The translations under genes were made by a program, and so were the position numbers. Below, piece by piece: positions 63,023 to 64,000 of a stretch of 64,000 nt of DNA. The notes beneath the pieces are model-generated. The model was not told the DNA's origin and made no database searches. It saw only the letters and a program-made list of their open reading frames with translations. The stretch's first letter is position 1. Each line of letters starts with the position of its first letter. Source of the stretch: Aquiflexum balticum DSM 16537 (lineage in GTDB: Bacteria; Bacteroidota; Bacteroidia; Cytophagales; Cyclobacteriaceae); the NCBI RefSeq assembly GCF_900176595.1, contig NZ_LT838813.1, positions 5,868,501 to 5,932,500 on the forward strand, in the 5' to 3' direction.

Positions 63023-64000
<978 letters not shown>

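Overview
This 64 kb window comes from a chromosome of a Bacteroidota bacterium, most likely of the order Cytophagales (a Cyclobacteriaceae-like member). Pointers are a PorQ-type type IX secretion protein, WG-repeat and BT_3928/DoxX-DUF1599 genes, the divergent folP-cdaA arrangement, SDR-type threonine dehydrogenase next to kbl, TAnnTTTG-like -7 boxes, few Shine-Dalgarno sites and a moderately AT-rich core. The genus cannot be fixed from the sequence alone.

Layout. 0.1-4.3 kb: a reverse-strand redox operon (rhodanese, DUF547 lipoprotein, FAD oxidoreductase, membrane 4Fe-4S protein), followed by a palindromic repeat and a Crp/Fnr regulator with N-terminal cysteines. 5.5-36 kb: housekeeping genes: amidohydrolase, hemA, flotillin FloA with NfeD, proS, FadL-like protein, aroK, BT_3928-DUF1599, folP-cdaA, cold-shock protein, hslU with porQ, lon, rseP-dxr, degP and several envelope proteins. 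36-39 kb: an ABC exporter pair. 38.6-40 kb: gene-poor spacers with hairpins and 7-bp-periodic repeats around a pentapeptide protein. 40-42.2 kb: zinc-type dehydrogenase plus Gfo/Idh/MocA oxidoreductase, then the tail of a dead amidohydrolase gene.

42.3-50.4 kb is an AT-rich accessory island. It carries five reverse-strand genes (RNase H-fold-like protein, Ser/Thr kinase, SAM methyltransferase, compact SF1 helicase, 701-aa HhH protein), then a VapB-type antitoxin with a truncated VapC, and an ORF6N/PLD-like gene flanked by two nearly identical 77-bp direct repeats. This is the best candidate for an undescribed system, plausibly phage defence, but that function is inferred from composition and neighbourhood only.

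50.5-62.4 kb returns to core genes: kbl and tdh (threonine to glycine), a three-gene planctomycete-type cytochrome cluster (DUF1549/DUF1553, DUF1501, DUF2231-cytochrome-LRR), an ArsC/Spx-like protein, hemL and a TPR/periplasmic-binding protein. The window closes with the 3' end of an rRNA operon on the reverse strand (5S, then partial 23S). hemA and hemL, both C5-pathway genes for 5-aminolevulinate, lie 50 kb apart.
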